From assembly GCF_016055025.1 (NCBI RefSeq), contig NZ_JAECVW010000001.1: a stretch of DNA of 64,000 nucleotides, one strand, 5' to 3'. Within the stretch, counting starts at the first letter, position 1, and the number at the start of each line of letters is the position of its first letter. The stretch is from Thermoactinomyces intermedius (GTDB taxonomy: Bacteria > Bacillota > Bacilli > Thermoactinomycetales > Thermoactinomycetaceae). The translations under genes and the position numbers were made by a program. Below are positions 41,525 to 50,456 of this stretch, piece by piece. The notes beneath the pieces were generated by a model. The model saw nothing but the letters and a program-made list of their open reading frames with translations. It made no database searches and was not told the origin of the DNA.

Positions 41525-41968
41525 ATGAGCGTTCATTACCGGTACATTCAAATCCCGGGTCCTGTTGCCCCCGGAGAAACAAAATCTGCTTTTGTCGATT
41601 TGGGCGTTAAGGATGTAGAAATAACTTCCGCTAGTATCTGGGCACCTCGTGTCCCGTACTCTACGGAGGGGAAAACCTTGGTGTATCTGGATTGTGAACC
41701 GACTCATCAAGAATTTTCTGGATATACTACTCCGCCGGAAGTTCCGCACTTAACCATTCTTCAGGTAGAAGGTGACGTTGAAGACGAACAAGGTAGCGTA
41801 CATGCGCAAAGTATTAAAGTTCGTGGTGAACGCGGTACGGTTTACGGTCAGGATAATTTCCCCTTCTATGCTACGGGTAGGATATCGCTCAATTATAAAA
41901 ACGACACTGATGCAGAATTCCCTGAGGATTATGGAATCCTTGCTGCAATTATTTACAAAGATGTGTAA
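41525..41968 (+). CDS. Structural protein, 147 aa
   Basis: MSVHYRYIQIPGPVAPGETK SAFVDLG, beta-rich throughout, ATG 41525 with GGAGGTG. In the head-to-tail gene order; exact role unknown. Confidence 0.6.
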   Translation: MSVHYRYIQIPGPVAPGETKSAFVDLGVKDVEITSASIWAPRVPYSTEGKTLVYLDCEPTHQEFSGYTTPPEVPHLTILQVEGDVEDEQGSVHAQSIKVRGERGTVYGQDNFPFYATGRISLNYKNDTDAEFPEDYGILAAIIYKDV

Positions 41969-41982
41969 TCGGAGGTGGAACC

Positions 41983-42219
41983 ATGGCTGAATTCAGAAGT
42001 GAACATGCCTTCTTGTCCGTTTGGGTTGGTAATAAGAAAATCCAATTCACCAACGGCTTTGCCCAAACGGATGATGAAGAAATCATCAAAGCACTTGAAC
42101 AAAATCATAGAGTAACCCGCATCGACAAGCCGGAAGAAAAGGAAGAGGAAAAGAACGAAGAAGCCAAACCCAAAACCAAATCCACCAAAAAGACCACGAA
42201 AAAGAAAGCTGAAAAGTGA
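41983..42219 (+). CDS. Small phage protein with Lys-rich tail, 78 aa
   Basis: HAFLSVWVGNKKIQFTNGFA then a Glu/Lys low-complexity tail (STKKTTKKKAEK). Similar small proteins lie between capsid and connector genes in many siphoviruses. Confidence 0.65.
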   Translation: MAEFRSEHAFLSVWVGNKKIQFTNGFAQTDDEEIIKALEQNHRVTRIDKPEEKEEEKNEEAKPKTKSTKKTTKKKAEK

Positions 42220-42229
42220 GGTGTTGACC

Positions 42230-42589
42230 ATGCCAAGCCTCACTGACGCTCAACAATACTTTGACACCTATGTTCTGCACTCAGAAGCTTGGGACGAAGC
42301 TGATGACACTAGGAAAACCAAAGCATTGAACCAAGCGGAAAAAGATTTATCCGAATTTTTAGGTGATGTTGACTTTGAAATTCCAGTAGAAGCCATCTAT
42401 GAACAGGCTTTATGGATTCTCCGCATGGACGACGCAATTCAAAAGGCAGAGTTGGGAGTTACCAGCGTATCTGTCGATGGAGTTTCAGTTTCAATGGCAA
42501 AGGCTCCGCCTAGAATCTCTCCTAGAGCCGTCCAGAAAATCGAGTACGAAACGGGATATAATCCTTATGACTTGTGGACGGTGATTTAA
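42230..42589 (+). CDS. Head-tail connector (adaptor) protein
   Basis: 119 residues, helical; AQQYFDTYVLHSEAWDEADD TRKTKALNQAEKDL and YEQALWILRMDDAIQKAELG fit the gp6/gp15-type adaptor that binds beneath the portal. Confidence 0.75.
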   Translation: MPSLTDAQQYFDTYVLHSEAWDEADDTRKTKALNQAEKDLSEFLGDVDFEIPVEAIYEQALWILRMDDAIQKAELGVTSVSVDGVSVSMAKAPPRISPRAVQKIEYETGYNPYDLWTVI

Positions 42590-42910
42590 ATGGCTTGGAT
42601 ACCTATGAAAGACAAAATCAAAATAACCAAACTTGAAGGAATTGACGGATGGGGTGAGCCAATCTGGGGAGAGTCTAGGGAAGTGAAGGGGAGGATTTCA
42701 GAGCAAACCCGGATTGTTCTAAACCAAAACGGAGAAGAGGTATCGTCACGATACACACTATACGTTTCGCCAAAAGAAGTAATCCGATATGGAGACAAAA
42801 TTGAGTTTACGGATTCCAGTGGCTTAACTATTTCAGGTGAGCCTTTGTCAATAAAAGCCATCAAGGATTACGGAGGAAAGGTGATTCTTAGAAAGGTGAG
42901 TTTGCGATGA
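42590..42910 (+). CDS. Head closure / stopper protein
   Basis: 106 residues, beta-rich (KIKITKLEGIDGWGEPIWGE; YTLYVSPKEVIRYGDKIEF), the SPP1 gp16-like group by sequence character and order. Overlaps the next gene by 4 nt. Confidence 0.7.
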   Translation: MAWIPMKDKIKITKLEGIDGWGEPIWGESREVKGRISEQTRIVLNQNGEEVSSRYTLYVSPKEVIRYGDKIEFTDSSGLTISGEPLSIKAIKDYGGKVILRKVSLR

Positions 42911-43341
42911 GGATTAGAACGAGAGTCACCACAAATGTTTCTAAATTGAAAAGTGCTTCAAAGTCTATTCAATCCGCATTAAACATGTCACTTCACGATG
43001 TGGGAGATGACTTGGTTCGGGCATCTTCTGGAGCGGCTCCGCATGAGACAGGCTATCTTGAGTCTAGTTGGAACAAAAAAGTTGACACTTCCCCTACACA
43101 AGGAAGCGTGGAAGTTTCTTACCGTGCGTATAATCGAGGCTTCAACTATGCACTGAAAATGCATGAAGGTAGTTATAACTTGGGGGAAGGCTCACGGAGA
43201 AAGCCTGGAGGGATTGGAATGTCAGGGAAACGTTATCCAGTTGGTGCTAAGTTTCTTGAACGTCCACTTATGGGGGAACGGAGCGCTTATCAAAAACATG
43301 TTAAAGAGCGATTGGCACGGAATTTAAAGGCACTTGATTAG
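42907..43341 (+). CDS. HK97 gp10-like tail completion protein
   Basis: 144 residues. SGAAPHETGYLESSWNKKVD and YNRGFNYALKMHEGSYNLG ... AKFLERPLMG are typical of the gp10/neck family. Confidence 0.78.
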   Translation: MRIRTRVTTNVSKLKSASKSIQSALNMSLHDVGDDLVRASSGAAPHETGYLESSWNKKVDTSPTQGSVEVSYRAYNRGFNYALKMHEGSYNLGEGSRRKPGGIGMSGKRYPVGAKFLERPLMGERSAYQKHVKERLARNLKALD

Positions 43342-43354
43342 GGGAGGTGGTTTA

Positions 43355-43711
43355 ATGAGGATTGAGGAGTTGAGGAAGTTTGTTGAAAATAGTTTTAATA
43401 TTCGGACATATAGCAATGAGTTTTACGCTCAATCTGAAAATAATTGTGCTATGGTGAGGATTACGCCGGGCACAACTGAACCTCATGTTAACCGCCTAAA
43501 TGTCCAAATCCTCCTGAGGAATGAAAGTGCCGCACAAGCTGAGGAAAAAGCGTGGAAAATTTATAAAGCATTGCGCACTAAGTCTAGGTTTTTCGTTGGT
43601 GATGCTTTTGTAATCCTGTGCATTGCCAACCAGCCTTTGTATATAGGAAAAGACGAAAACCAAAGAACGCAATATTCAATAAATTGCAGTCTAATCACTG
43701 ATGGGGAGTGA
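43355..43711 (+). CDS. Tail terminator protein
   Basis: 118 residues; NVQILLRNESAAQAEEKAWK IYKAL and QYSINCSLITDGE match the tail-terminator/minor-capsid type that caps the tail tube. GGGGAGGTGG before ATG 43355. Confidence 0.7.
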   Translation: MRIEELRKFVENSFNIRTYSNEFYAQSENNCAMVRITPGTTEPHVNRLNVQILLRNESAAQAEEKAWKIYKALRTKSRFFVGDAFVILCIANQPLYIGKDENQRTQYSINCSLITDGE

Positions 43712-43717
43712 TGTTAA

Positions 43718-44146
43718 ATGGCATCTAATAAAGTCGCTGGTATTGATGTGTTGTTATACGTAGATGTGGATGGTACGCAGAAGGTTTTGGGTGGTCAAGG
43801 AGATGCTACCTTCAACCGTAATGCTGAAGAAGTCGATGTCTCCAGTAAGACTGATGGAGAATTTGGTGATTATTTGCCGGGACGTAAAAGTTGGTCGATT
43901 GAGTGTTCCGGGTTCTTGGTAGAAGATGATGAGGCACTTTTGGCACTGGAGGCGGCATTTGAAAACCGCCAAACACTGTCAGTTGCTTTTAAATTCCCGT
44001 CTGGTCTGACGTATCAAGGGGAAGTAATTGTGTCTGAATTTCCCCTTGAATTCGCACAAGAAGATGGCGTGTCGTATTCTCTCACATTGACCGGAAGGGG
44101 TCCATATTCAATTGTCCGTGGCGGCAGTGCCGGATTAGAGGGTTAA
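43718..44146 (+). CDS. Major tail tube protein (TP901-1-like)
   Basis: 142 residues. GGQGDATFNRNAEEVDVSSK TDGEF and RKSWSIECSGFLVEDDEALL are characteristic; polymerises to form the tail tube. Confidence 0.87.
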   Translation: MASNKVAGIDVLLYVDVDGTQKVLGGQGDATFNRNAEEVDVSSKTDGEFGDYLPGRKSWSIECSGFLVEDDEALLALEAAFENRQTLSVAFKFPSGLTYQGEVIVSEFPLEFAQEDGVSYSLTLTGRGPYSIVRGGSAGLEG

Positions 44147-44170
44147 TATATCTAACAAGGAGTGATGAGG

Positions 44171-44479
44171 ATGGCGAAACAAACAGTTACTGTGAAATTG
44201 GATAAACAACGGAAGTTGAAATATACGTTCAGTGCATTTTGCGAGCTAGAAGAAGCCTTAGGACGTCCGCTCACAGAGATTAAAAACAACTTTCGAATGA
44301 AGGATTTACGTGCTTTGGTTTGGGCAGGGCTTCTCCATGAAAATCCTGACCTGACTTTAGAAGAAACTGGACGATTACTTGATGAAGCCCCGTCCTTAGA
44401 AGACGTTGGAGATGCCGTTGCGAAGGCGCTGGAAATGTCCGTAACTAAAAATGCTGGTAATGGTGGCTCGGGGAAGTAA
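44171..44479 (+). CDS. Tail assembly chaperone (gpG-like)
   Basis: 102 residues: KYTFSAFCELEEALGRPLTE IKNNFRMKDLRALVWAGLL. ATG 44171 with AAGGAG 8 nt upstream. The 3' end carries a -1 frameshift site leading into the longer product. Confidence 0.82.
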   Translation: MAKQTVTVKLDKQRKLKYTFSAFCELEEALGRPLTEIKNNFRMKDLRALVWAGLLHENPDLTLEETGRLLDEAPSLEDVGDAVAKALEMSVTKNAGNGGSGK

Positions 44480-44787
44480 TAGAAGAGGTTGATTGGGAAC
44501 AATTGCAAAAGGTTGCATTTGGTAAGCTGGGGCTTCTTCCGGATGAGTTCTGGGGACTGTCCCCGTATGAATTTCATCTCATGCTGAAAGGAAAAGTGGA
44601 AGATGAAGAAAGGTATTTTGATTTTCTTGAAAACCTAGCGGTGGGCATCATGAACTCTAAGTTCTTGGAAAAGCCGGCAAAGTTATCAAAGAAAAATAAG
44701 TCCCACAAAAAGGATAAAAAGAAAAAGAGCTTGGACGAGTTAAAACAACAATTTGCATTTATAAATAGGAAGGAGGTGAGCGGTTAA
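44461..44787 (+). CDS. Tail assembly chaperone frameshift extension (gpGT-like)
   Basis: The frame -1 to gpG is open from 44461 (TAA at 44458-44460 blocks it upstream) and reads LGEVIEEVDWEQLQKVAFGK LGLLPDEFWGL. The shift must therefore occur in 44461-44479; the only slippery stretch is CGGGGAAG next to the gpG stop (TCG GGG AAG TAA). The fusion runs about 205 residues and ends in a Lys-rich tail overlapping the tape-measure start. Confidence 0.78.
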   Translation, partial: WWLGEVIEEVDWEQLQKVAFGKLGLLPDEFWGLSPYEFHLMLKGKVEDEERYFDFLENLAVGIMNSKFLEKPAKLSKKNKSHKKDKKKKSLDELKQQFAFINRKEVSG

Positions 44788-47177
44788 TGGCAATTGCAGA
44801 AGTTGTTGCAAAATTTACGGCTGATACGTCGGGACTAGATGCAAGTCTAAAACGTATTGAAGCATCAATTAGCCAATGTGCTGGTAGTCTCTCTAACTTT
44901 GGCGGTAAGTTCCAGAAGATTGGAAACACTGTCAGCAATATTGGGGAGAAAATGACCACGCACATCTCAGCACCACTTGCAGGGCTAGGAGCGGCGGCAA
45001 TCTTGGCGGGGGCTAACTTTGAGGAAAGCATGTCAAAAGTTGCCGCTGTTACTGGTGCAACAGGAAAGGACTTCGAAAAGTTAAAGGAAGTTGCTAAGCA
45101 ACTAGGGGAAACTACTAAATTCTCAGCTTCAGAGGCGGCTCAAGGTATGCTATACCTCGGTATGGCAGGGTTTAAGACCAACGAAATCATCGATGCCATG
45201 CCCGCAGTATTGAACCTTGCAACTGCCGGGGCATTAGACCTTGGCAGAGCCGCAGACATTACGTCAAACATTATGTCTGCGTTCGGCATGAAGTCTGAAG
45301 AGGCGGGGCATATGGCAGACGTACTTGCAAAAGCCGCATCCTCGGCTAATACCTCAGTTGAACAAATGGGGTATGCGATGGGTTATGCAGGACCTATTGC
45401 TAACTCATTTGGAATTAGTGTAGAGGAAGCGGCGGCGGCAATCTCGTTAATGTCTAATGCTGGTATCCAAGGGGAACGGGCAGGTACGGCATTGCGGGGT
45501 ATTCTTAGCCAATTGTCAAACGTAACAGGGAGTACCGAAAAAACCCTTAGAAAATATGGTCTGACTGCCGAAGACGTTAACCCTAAAACTAAATCATTAG
45601 CGGAAATTATCGAAGTGCTCGCAAATGCAGGGGTTAAAGCCTCTGATGCCATGGAATTGGTTGGTGTTGAGGCAGGTCCTGCAATGGCTGTTTTGTTGCA
45701 GGAGGGTACCTCTGGTCTGCAAGATTTTACCTCAATGTTAGAGAATGCCGACGGCTCAGCCCAGAAAATGGCGCAAACAATGGCGAATAACACAAAGGGA
45801 GCCTTTCGTGAATTTATGTCGGCACTTGAAGGGCTAGGGATTGCTATTAGTGAGCACATCCTACCCGCATTGATTCCATTTTTAGAGCGTTTGGCGGAGA
45901 TGGTTAGGAAGTTTGGTGAGCTAGACCCGGCTACGCAAAAGATAGCCATAGGTTTAGGTGCTGTAACTATTGCATTGGGGCCGCTAACCTCCCTCTTCGG
46001 TAACCTACTAAAGACCATAGGGGTAATTCTTCCGAAACTAACAAGGTTGCCTCAGGTCTTAAACATGCTCGGTTCCGGCTTCTCAAAAGTTGTAGGGTTT
46101 GCATCTACCTTTTGGGGCTGGCTTGTACGGCTAACACCCGTCATCTTGAACATTGGTAATGTAGTTCGAACAGCATTCACGATTATTGCGGGAGTTATGA
46201 CAGGGACTTCCGGTATCATCATTGCCGTCATTGCCGGAATTGTTGCGGCAGGTATTTGGCTTTGGCAGAATTGGGATAGCGTGACAAAATGGATATCCAA
46301 CGCTTGGAACTGGTTAACAGGTGTAGCGTCTACTGTCTGGAATGGGATTAAAAATATTGTAGTTGGTGCGTTCAAGTGGATGTACAACCACAACTATTAT
46401 TTTGAAGATTTAGTTAATTTCATCGTTAATGCGTGGAACCGAGCCAAAAGTCAAACAACTGCAATCTGGAACTCAATTAAATCATTTATTACCCCGCTTT
46501 GGAACGGTCTTAAAACAACTGCAACTTCCGTATGGAACAGCATAAAAAGCGTTGTAACTTCAGTTACAAATGCAGTTAGAAGCACCGTAACGAGTGCTTG
46601 GAATAATATTAAAAGCGTAACAAGCAGTGTATGGAATAGTGTTAAAAGCATAATTAGCAGTACCGTTTCCAGTATCAGCAGTACTTTGTCTGGGCTGGCA
46701 TCCAAGGCATATAGTTGGGGAAGCAACTTCATGAACATGTTTGCATCCGGGATAAAGAGCAAGATTAACAGTGTCGTTTCCACAGTGAAAAATGTTGCAA
46801 GGACAATTGCTTCATATCTCGGGTTCCACAGCCCGACGGAGAAGGGGCCGGCTTCAGATTCCGATAAGTGGGCTCCTAACTTTATGAACATGTTTGCGTC
46901 CGGCATTCAAAACAGCATTCCGAAATTAGCACAAACAGTAAGTTTTGCGGCTTCGGAATTGGCTTCGCTAAGTCAGTTTACGGCTAATCCCACAATTGCA
47001 CCGTCAGTTTCTGGCGTGTCTTTTGGGGTTGGTTCATCCTCTATGGGTGGTGTTGGTGGCGTAGTCATTACCGGAAATACCTTCAACGTCAGAAAAGACT
47101 CAGACATAAAACAAATTGCAAACGAGCTTTATAAACTCCAACAAAGACAGTTGCGGTCAAAAGGACGCCTAAGATAA
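44787..47177 (+). CDS. Tail tape measure protein
   Basis: 796 residues. TP901-type core MSKVAAVTGATGKDFEKLKE VAKQLGETTKFSASEAAQG, hydrophobic segments around 420-480 (TIIAGVMTGTSGIIIAVIAG), then tryptophan-spaced repeats (SVWNSIKSVV, SAWNNIKSV, SVWNSVKSII). Sets tail length; about 800 residues implies a tail near 120 nm by the usual 0.15 nm per residue rule. Confidence 0.93.
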   Translation: MAIAEVVAKFTADTSGLDASLKRIEASISQCAGSLSNFGGKFQKIGNTVSNIGEKMTTHISAPLAGLGAAAILAGANFEESMSKVAAVTGATGKDFEKLKEVAKQLGETTKFSASEAAQGMLYLGMAGFKTNEIIDAMPAVLNLATAGALDLGRAADITSNIMSAFGMKSEEAGHMADVLAKAASSANTSVEQMGYAMGYAGPIANSFGISVEEAAAAISLMSNAGIQGERAGTALRGILSQLSNVTGSTEKTLRKYGLTAEDVNPKTKSLAEIIEVLANAGVKASDAMELVGVEAGPAMAVLLQEGTSGLQDFTSMLENADGSAQKMAQTMANNTKGAFREFMSALEGLGIAISEHILPALIPFLERLAEMVRKFGELDPATQKIAIGLGAVTIALGPLTSLFGNLLKTIGVILPKLTRLPQVLNMLGSGFSKVVGFASTFWGWLVRLTPVILNIGNVVRTAFTIIAGVMTGTSGIIIAVIAGIVAAGIWLWQNWDSVTKWISNAWNWLTGVASTVWNGIKNIVVGAFKWMYNHNYYFEDLVNFIVNAWNRAKSQTTAIWNSIKSFITPLWNGLKTTATSVWNSIKSVVTSVTNAVRSTVTSAWNNIKSVTSSVWNSVKSIISSTVSSISSTLSGLASKAYSWGSNFMNMFASGIKSKINSVVSTVKNVARTIASYLGFHSPTEKGPASDSDKWAPNFMNMFASGIQNSIPKLAQTVSFAASELASLSQFTANPTIAPSVSGVSFGVGSSSMGGVGGVVITGNTFNVRKDSDIKQIANELYKLQQRQLRSKGRLR

Positions 47178-47190
47178 GGTAGGTGGTTGA

Positions 47191-50100
47191 ATGTTTAAAT
47201 TTAAGGGACAACACGCATTAGACTACTTCGATAAGGTACTAGAAGTAAGGCGGGGCATGACCGCTCCGTCTTCTGCCGTCCTTCAGAAAGTGCGAGGCAA
47301 TCATGGTGCTTATTTCTATGGTGTAGAAACTGATATTTACGAAATCGAATTTGATGTGTTTCTACAGGGAGAAAGTAGGCAAGATTTATGGCAGAGAGTG
47401 CGGAGGATTAACACTTGGTTGAGGAGTGAGCATCTAGAAAAGTTAGAGGTTTGCGTGGAAAAGGGCTTGTATTATAAAGCAATTTGTGTCGACAGTCTTG
47501 ACTTAGATGAAATGCTTGAATATGGTTGGACAACCATTAAATTTATTGCTCCTGACCCTTTCGCACATGGAGAAACTAAGGTTCAGCGTGTGGATTCTCC
47601 TAGTGCTATTTTTTCTCGAGCAGGTATAAGGTATCGGGAAGATGGCACGGTAGTAACTGAAAACTATCCAATTTATAAGCCCGGTAAGTTTGACCAAGCA
47701 ATCCTCGTCGAAGAGGGAACTGAAAACCTGCTGGAAACCGCCTCTAATCCTCAAGTTGAGGAGTTAGCAGTGGTAAAAGGTGCTGACTACTACTTGACAA
47801 CGGTTAACGGTTCAGCAGGCATCGAACATAAAAAGACCGAAGAATTGCCCATCCTGTCACTTGAAAAAGAGGGAACGGATTACCTAGGGGCTGTTGACCG
47901 TGGTTGGGAATCAGGAACACTGGTCGGGGTTGAAGAAGTAGACAATGACTTTCTCGAGTTAACGAAATCGGGCGTTGACGTCGAAAAGATTTTCCAAACA
48001 ACTACGGACTGGAACTCCGGAACCCACCACAACACAAGGGCTGATGCTGGGGAAAATCTTGAGCTAACCAATATTCTAGATTGGGAATATTGGTCGGATA
48101 TGTATAATCACGTGGACTGGACGAACCATAACGCTTCTAATACTCAAATCAATCAATACCCGGAATACGTGGAGATTGTCAAGACTGGTGGGCAGTCACA
48201 ATCTGGGGGAATGAGAAAAAATGTTAGCTTGAGTTTCGCTAATGGCTTTACGATGGAATTTCGATTTAAAACACAAAATGCCAACAATGGAATATCCGTC
48301 TATGTATCAAATGGTTCCATACTCGCTAACCTGTACCTCCCTGATACTAATGGGGAATGGCGGATGGCACGTATCCGGATTCCGGCAGGGGCATCAGCAG
48401 GGAGTATTGCGGAGCTATATGTTGACGGGGATTTGCACACAACTTATACGATGACCAACTACTCAACCGCTTTAATCTTGTTCTTCTTTTCTGGAGTAGC
48501 TCCGGCAGGGAGTTCCTTAGCGCTTGATTGGGTTATTTATCATCAAGAAGACCGGGGAGCACCGCCTGCAGGAAATGTTTATTACGGCTATTGGGAGTCT
48601 CCGTGGTTTGACATTTCTGACGCAAAGCTGGTCGCAAATGCTTATTTAACTCCAACGTGGACGGATTTTGACCCTTTACCTGAGTATTTTCACGATGTCA
48701 AGTTCCATGTCAGACGTGACGATAATGGCGAAGTTGGGGAATGGGTTGAAGTTGTAGACGCAGAAATAGTCAATATTCTGGAAGGGGAAGACTTGGAAGA
48801 AAACCAGACAAAAATACAAGTCATGGTGGAACTGTTCAGCATCCATGGTGCTGACAGCCCCGACCTAAAATCCTTGCAAATCCAAATTCACAGCGGATAT
48901 GTCACGAGTGGGTACCGGGAATCCGTTCCTATTAATATTAGCCAAGTTGGGAAGGCATCCCGAGCTATTTCGGAATTAACAGCATTTATCCCAGAAGGTA
49001 CTTCCGTTTTGGTAGAGACTCGCATTTCTACTGACGGAGGTAATACGTGGTCTGAATATATGCCTGTATCAGGAAATGTCATTCAGGGAATTAGCCAAGC
49101 AACAGATTTGTCTAATGGAAGGTTTCAGTATAGAGTCACTTTGACAACAAACAGGGTTAGCTTGACGCCATCCGCTGATAGACTTTCTTACGAGTTTTAT
49201 TCAGGATATGTTCCGAGTAAAACTATTACGCTACCTAGCGTAGATGTTAGCAACATCGGCAAGGCGATTACTTCAACTGCCATCTTACCGCAAAACCACG
49301 GTGCAGAGGCAACATCCGTTATTTTTGAATATAGCCTTGACGGAACTACGTGGTCAAAAATGAATCATAATCAGGCATTTGTTGAAGATGTTGACTTATC
49401 CGACTCGAACTTAACTATCAGGTATACGCTGGTGACAGAGGACACCAACGAAACGCCAACTATTGGCGACACGATGACTTGGTATATCCGACAACAGGAA
49501 CCAAATAAAATTACTCCGGCAACTGATATTATAAGGCTTATTCCTAATGGTGCGTCTCGGTGGCAACTGGAGAAGCGAAGCTATCCCACCAGTTGGCATA
49601 ATACGGGCAATCGAAATCCTGAAGAACTAAAGGTATGGATTGACCATCTGACGGAAGAGCTAAACGAAGCGGGAACTATTTCAATGTGGGTATACGAGGA
49701 TGGAATGAAAAGACAACTTCAAGCCACGGCTTTTGACACAACTGGAACGGAATCAAGATTCCATCTATTTAAGGACGAGGAAACAACTTCATACGTGCTT
49801 GAGATTGGCGGCAAGGAAGCAATTTCAGTTCCAAAAGGTTCCGGGTGGAATCATTTGGCAGTGGTTTGGGGCACAAGCAACATTTACCTCTATTTGAATG
49901 GGGAATTCCAAGGCGAAGCAGACAGGACGGTTTACCCGTTAAATTTCAATGGCATGACATATCTGTGGCTTGGTGTCAGCCGAGAAAACAGCAATCACTG
50001 GAATAACCTTATAGACGATGTTGTTATTTTCACGAGGGCACTAGAAGCTGTGGAAGTGGAGGAGTTATTTAATTCAAATCAGCCTGCAACTCCCACAGAG

Positions 50101-50454
50101 GATAACAACGTTTATCACTTTGATGGCAACCTTGCCGCAGGTAGTAATGACATTCTTGAGTATCTGGGGACGTATCCGGCGTATCCTAGGTTCAATGTTC
50201 AATTTTCTAGAGCCACCCCTTATTTCAAAATATCCAACGGCTCGGAGTTCATCCTTATCAATCATGAATTCCAACCGGGAGACAAGTTGGAAATTGATTG
50301 TGCTAATGAATCGGTCAAATTAAATACGCTCCTAATTATGGAAGACCTGTCGATTGACTCTGACTTCTTCGCAATCAAAAACGGAGACCAAATCTTATTT
50401 GACCCTGACGGAGCGGCTAGTGTTGACCTAGAGTTTACGGAAAGGTGGGTGTAA
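47191..50454 (+). CDS. Distal tail (Dit-like) protein with C-terminal LamG-type domain
   Basis: 1087 residues. The first 130 residues are Dit-like (FKFKGQHALDYFDKVLEVRR; EIEFDVFLQGESRQDLWQRV). The middle holds repeated beta-sandwich modules with jelly-roll character. Around 830-960 a laminin-G/ConA-like domain is seen (GTISMWVYEDGMKRQLQA; WNHLAVVWGTSNIYLYLNGE; LIDDVVIFTRAL). It probably forms the baseplate hub and binds cell-wall sugars. Confidence 0.82.
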   Translation: MFKFKGQHALDYFDKVLEVRRGMTAPSSAVLQKVRGNHGAYFYGVETDIYEIEFDVFLQGESRQDLWQRVRRINTWLRSEHLEKLEVCVEKGLYYKAICVDSLDLDEMLEYGWTTIKFIAPDPFAHGETKVQRVDSPSAIFSRAGIRYREDGTVVTENYPIYKPGKFDQAILVEEGTENLLETASNPQVEELAVVKGADYYLTTVNGSAGIEHKKTEELPILSLEKEGTDYLGAVDRGWESGTLVGVEEVDNDFLELTKSGVDVEKIFQTTTDWNSGTHHNTRADAGENLELTNILDWEYWSDMYNHVDWTNHNASNTQINQYPEYVEIVKTGGQSQSGGMRKNVSLSFANGFTMEFRFKTQNANNGISVYVSNGSILANLYLPDTNGEWRMARIRIPAGASAGSIAELYVDGDLHTTYTMTNYSTALILFFFSGVAPAGSSLALDWVIYHQEDRGAPPAGNVYYGYWESPWFDISDAKLVANAYLTPTWTDFDPLPEYFHDVKFHVRRDDNGEVGEWVEVVDAEIVNILEGEDLEENQTKIQVMVELFSIHGADSPDLKSLQIQIHSGYVTSGYRESVPINISQVGKASRAISELTAFIPEGTSVLVETRISTDGGNTWSEYMPVSGNVIQGISQATDLSNGRFQYRVTLTTNRVSLTPSADRLSYEFYSGYVPSKTITLPSVDVSNIGKAITSTAILPQNHGAEATSVIFEYSLDGTTWSKMNHNQAFVEDVDLSDSNLTIRYTLVTEDTNETPTIGDTMTWYIRQQEPNKITPATDIIRLIPNGASRWQLEKRSYPTSWHNTGNRNPEELKVWIDHLTEELNEAGTISMWVYEDGMKRQLQATAFDTTGTESRFHLFKDEETTSYVLEIGGKEAISVPKGSGWNHLAVVWGTSNIYLYLNGEFQGEADRTVYPLNFNGMTYLWLGVSRENSNHWNNLIDDVVIFTRALEAVEVEELFNSNQPATPTEDNNVYHFDGNLAAGSNDILEYLGTYPAYPRFNVQFSRATPYFKISNGSEFILINHEFQPGDKLEIDCANESVKLNTLLIMEDLSIDSDFFAIKNGDQILFDPDGAASVDLEFTERWV

Positions 50455-50456
50455 TT

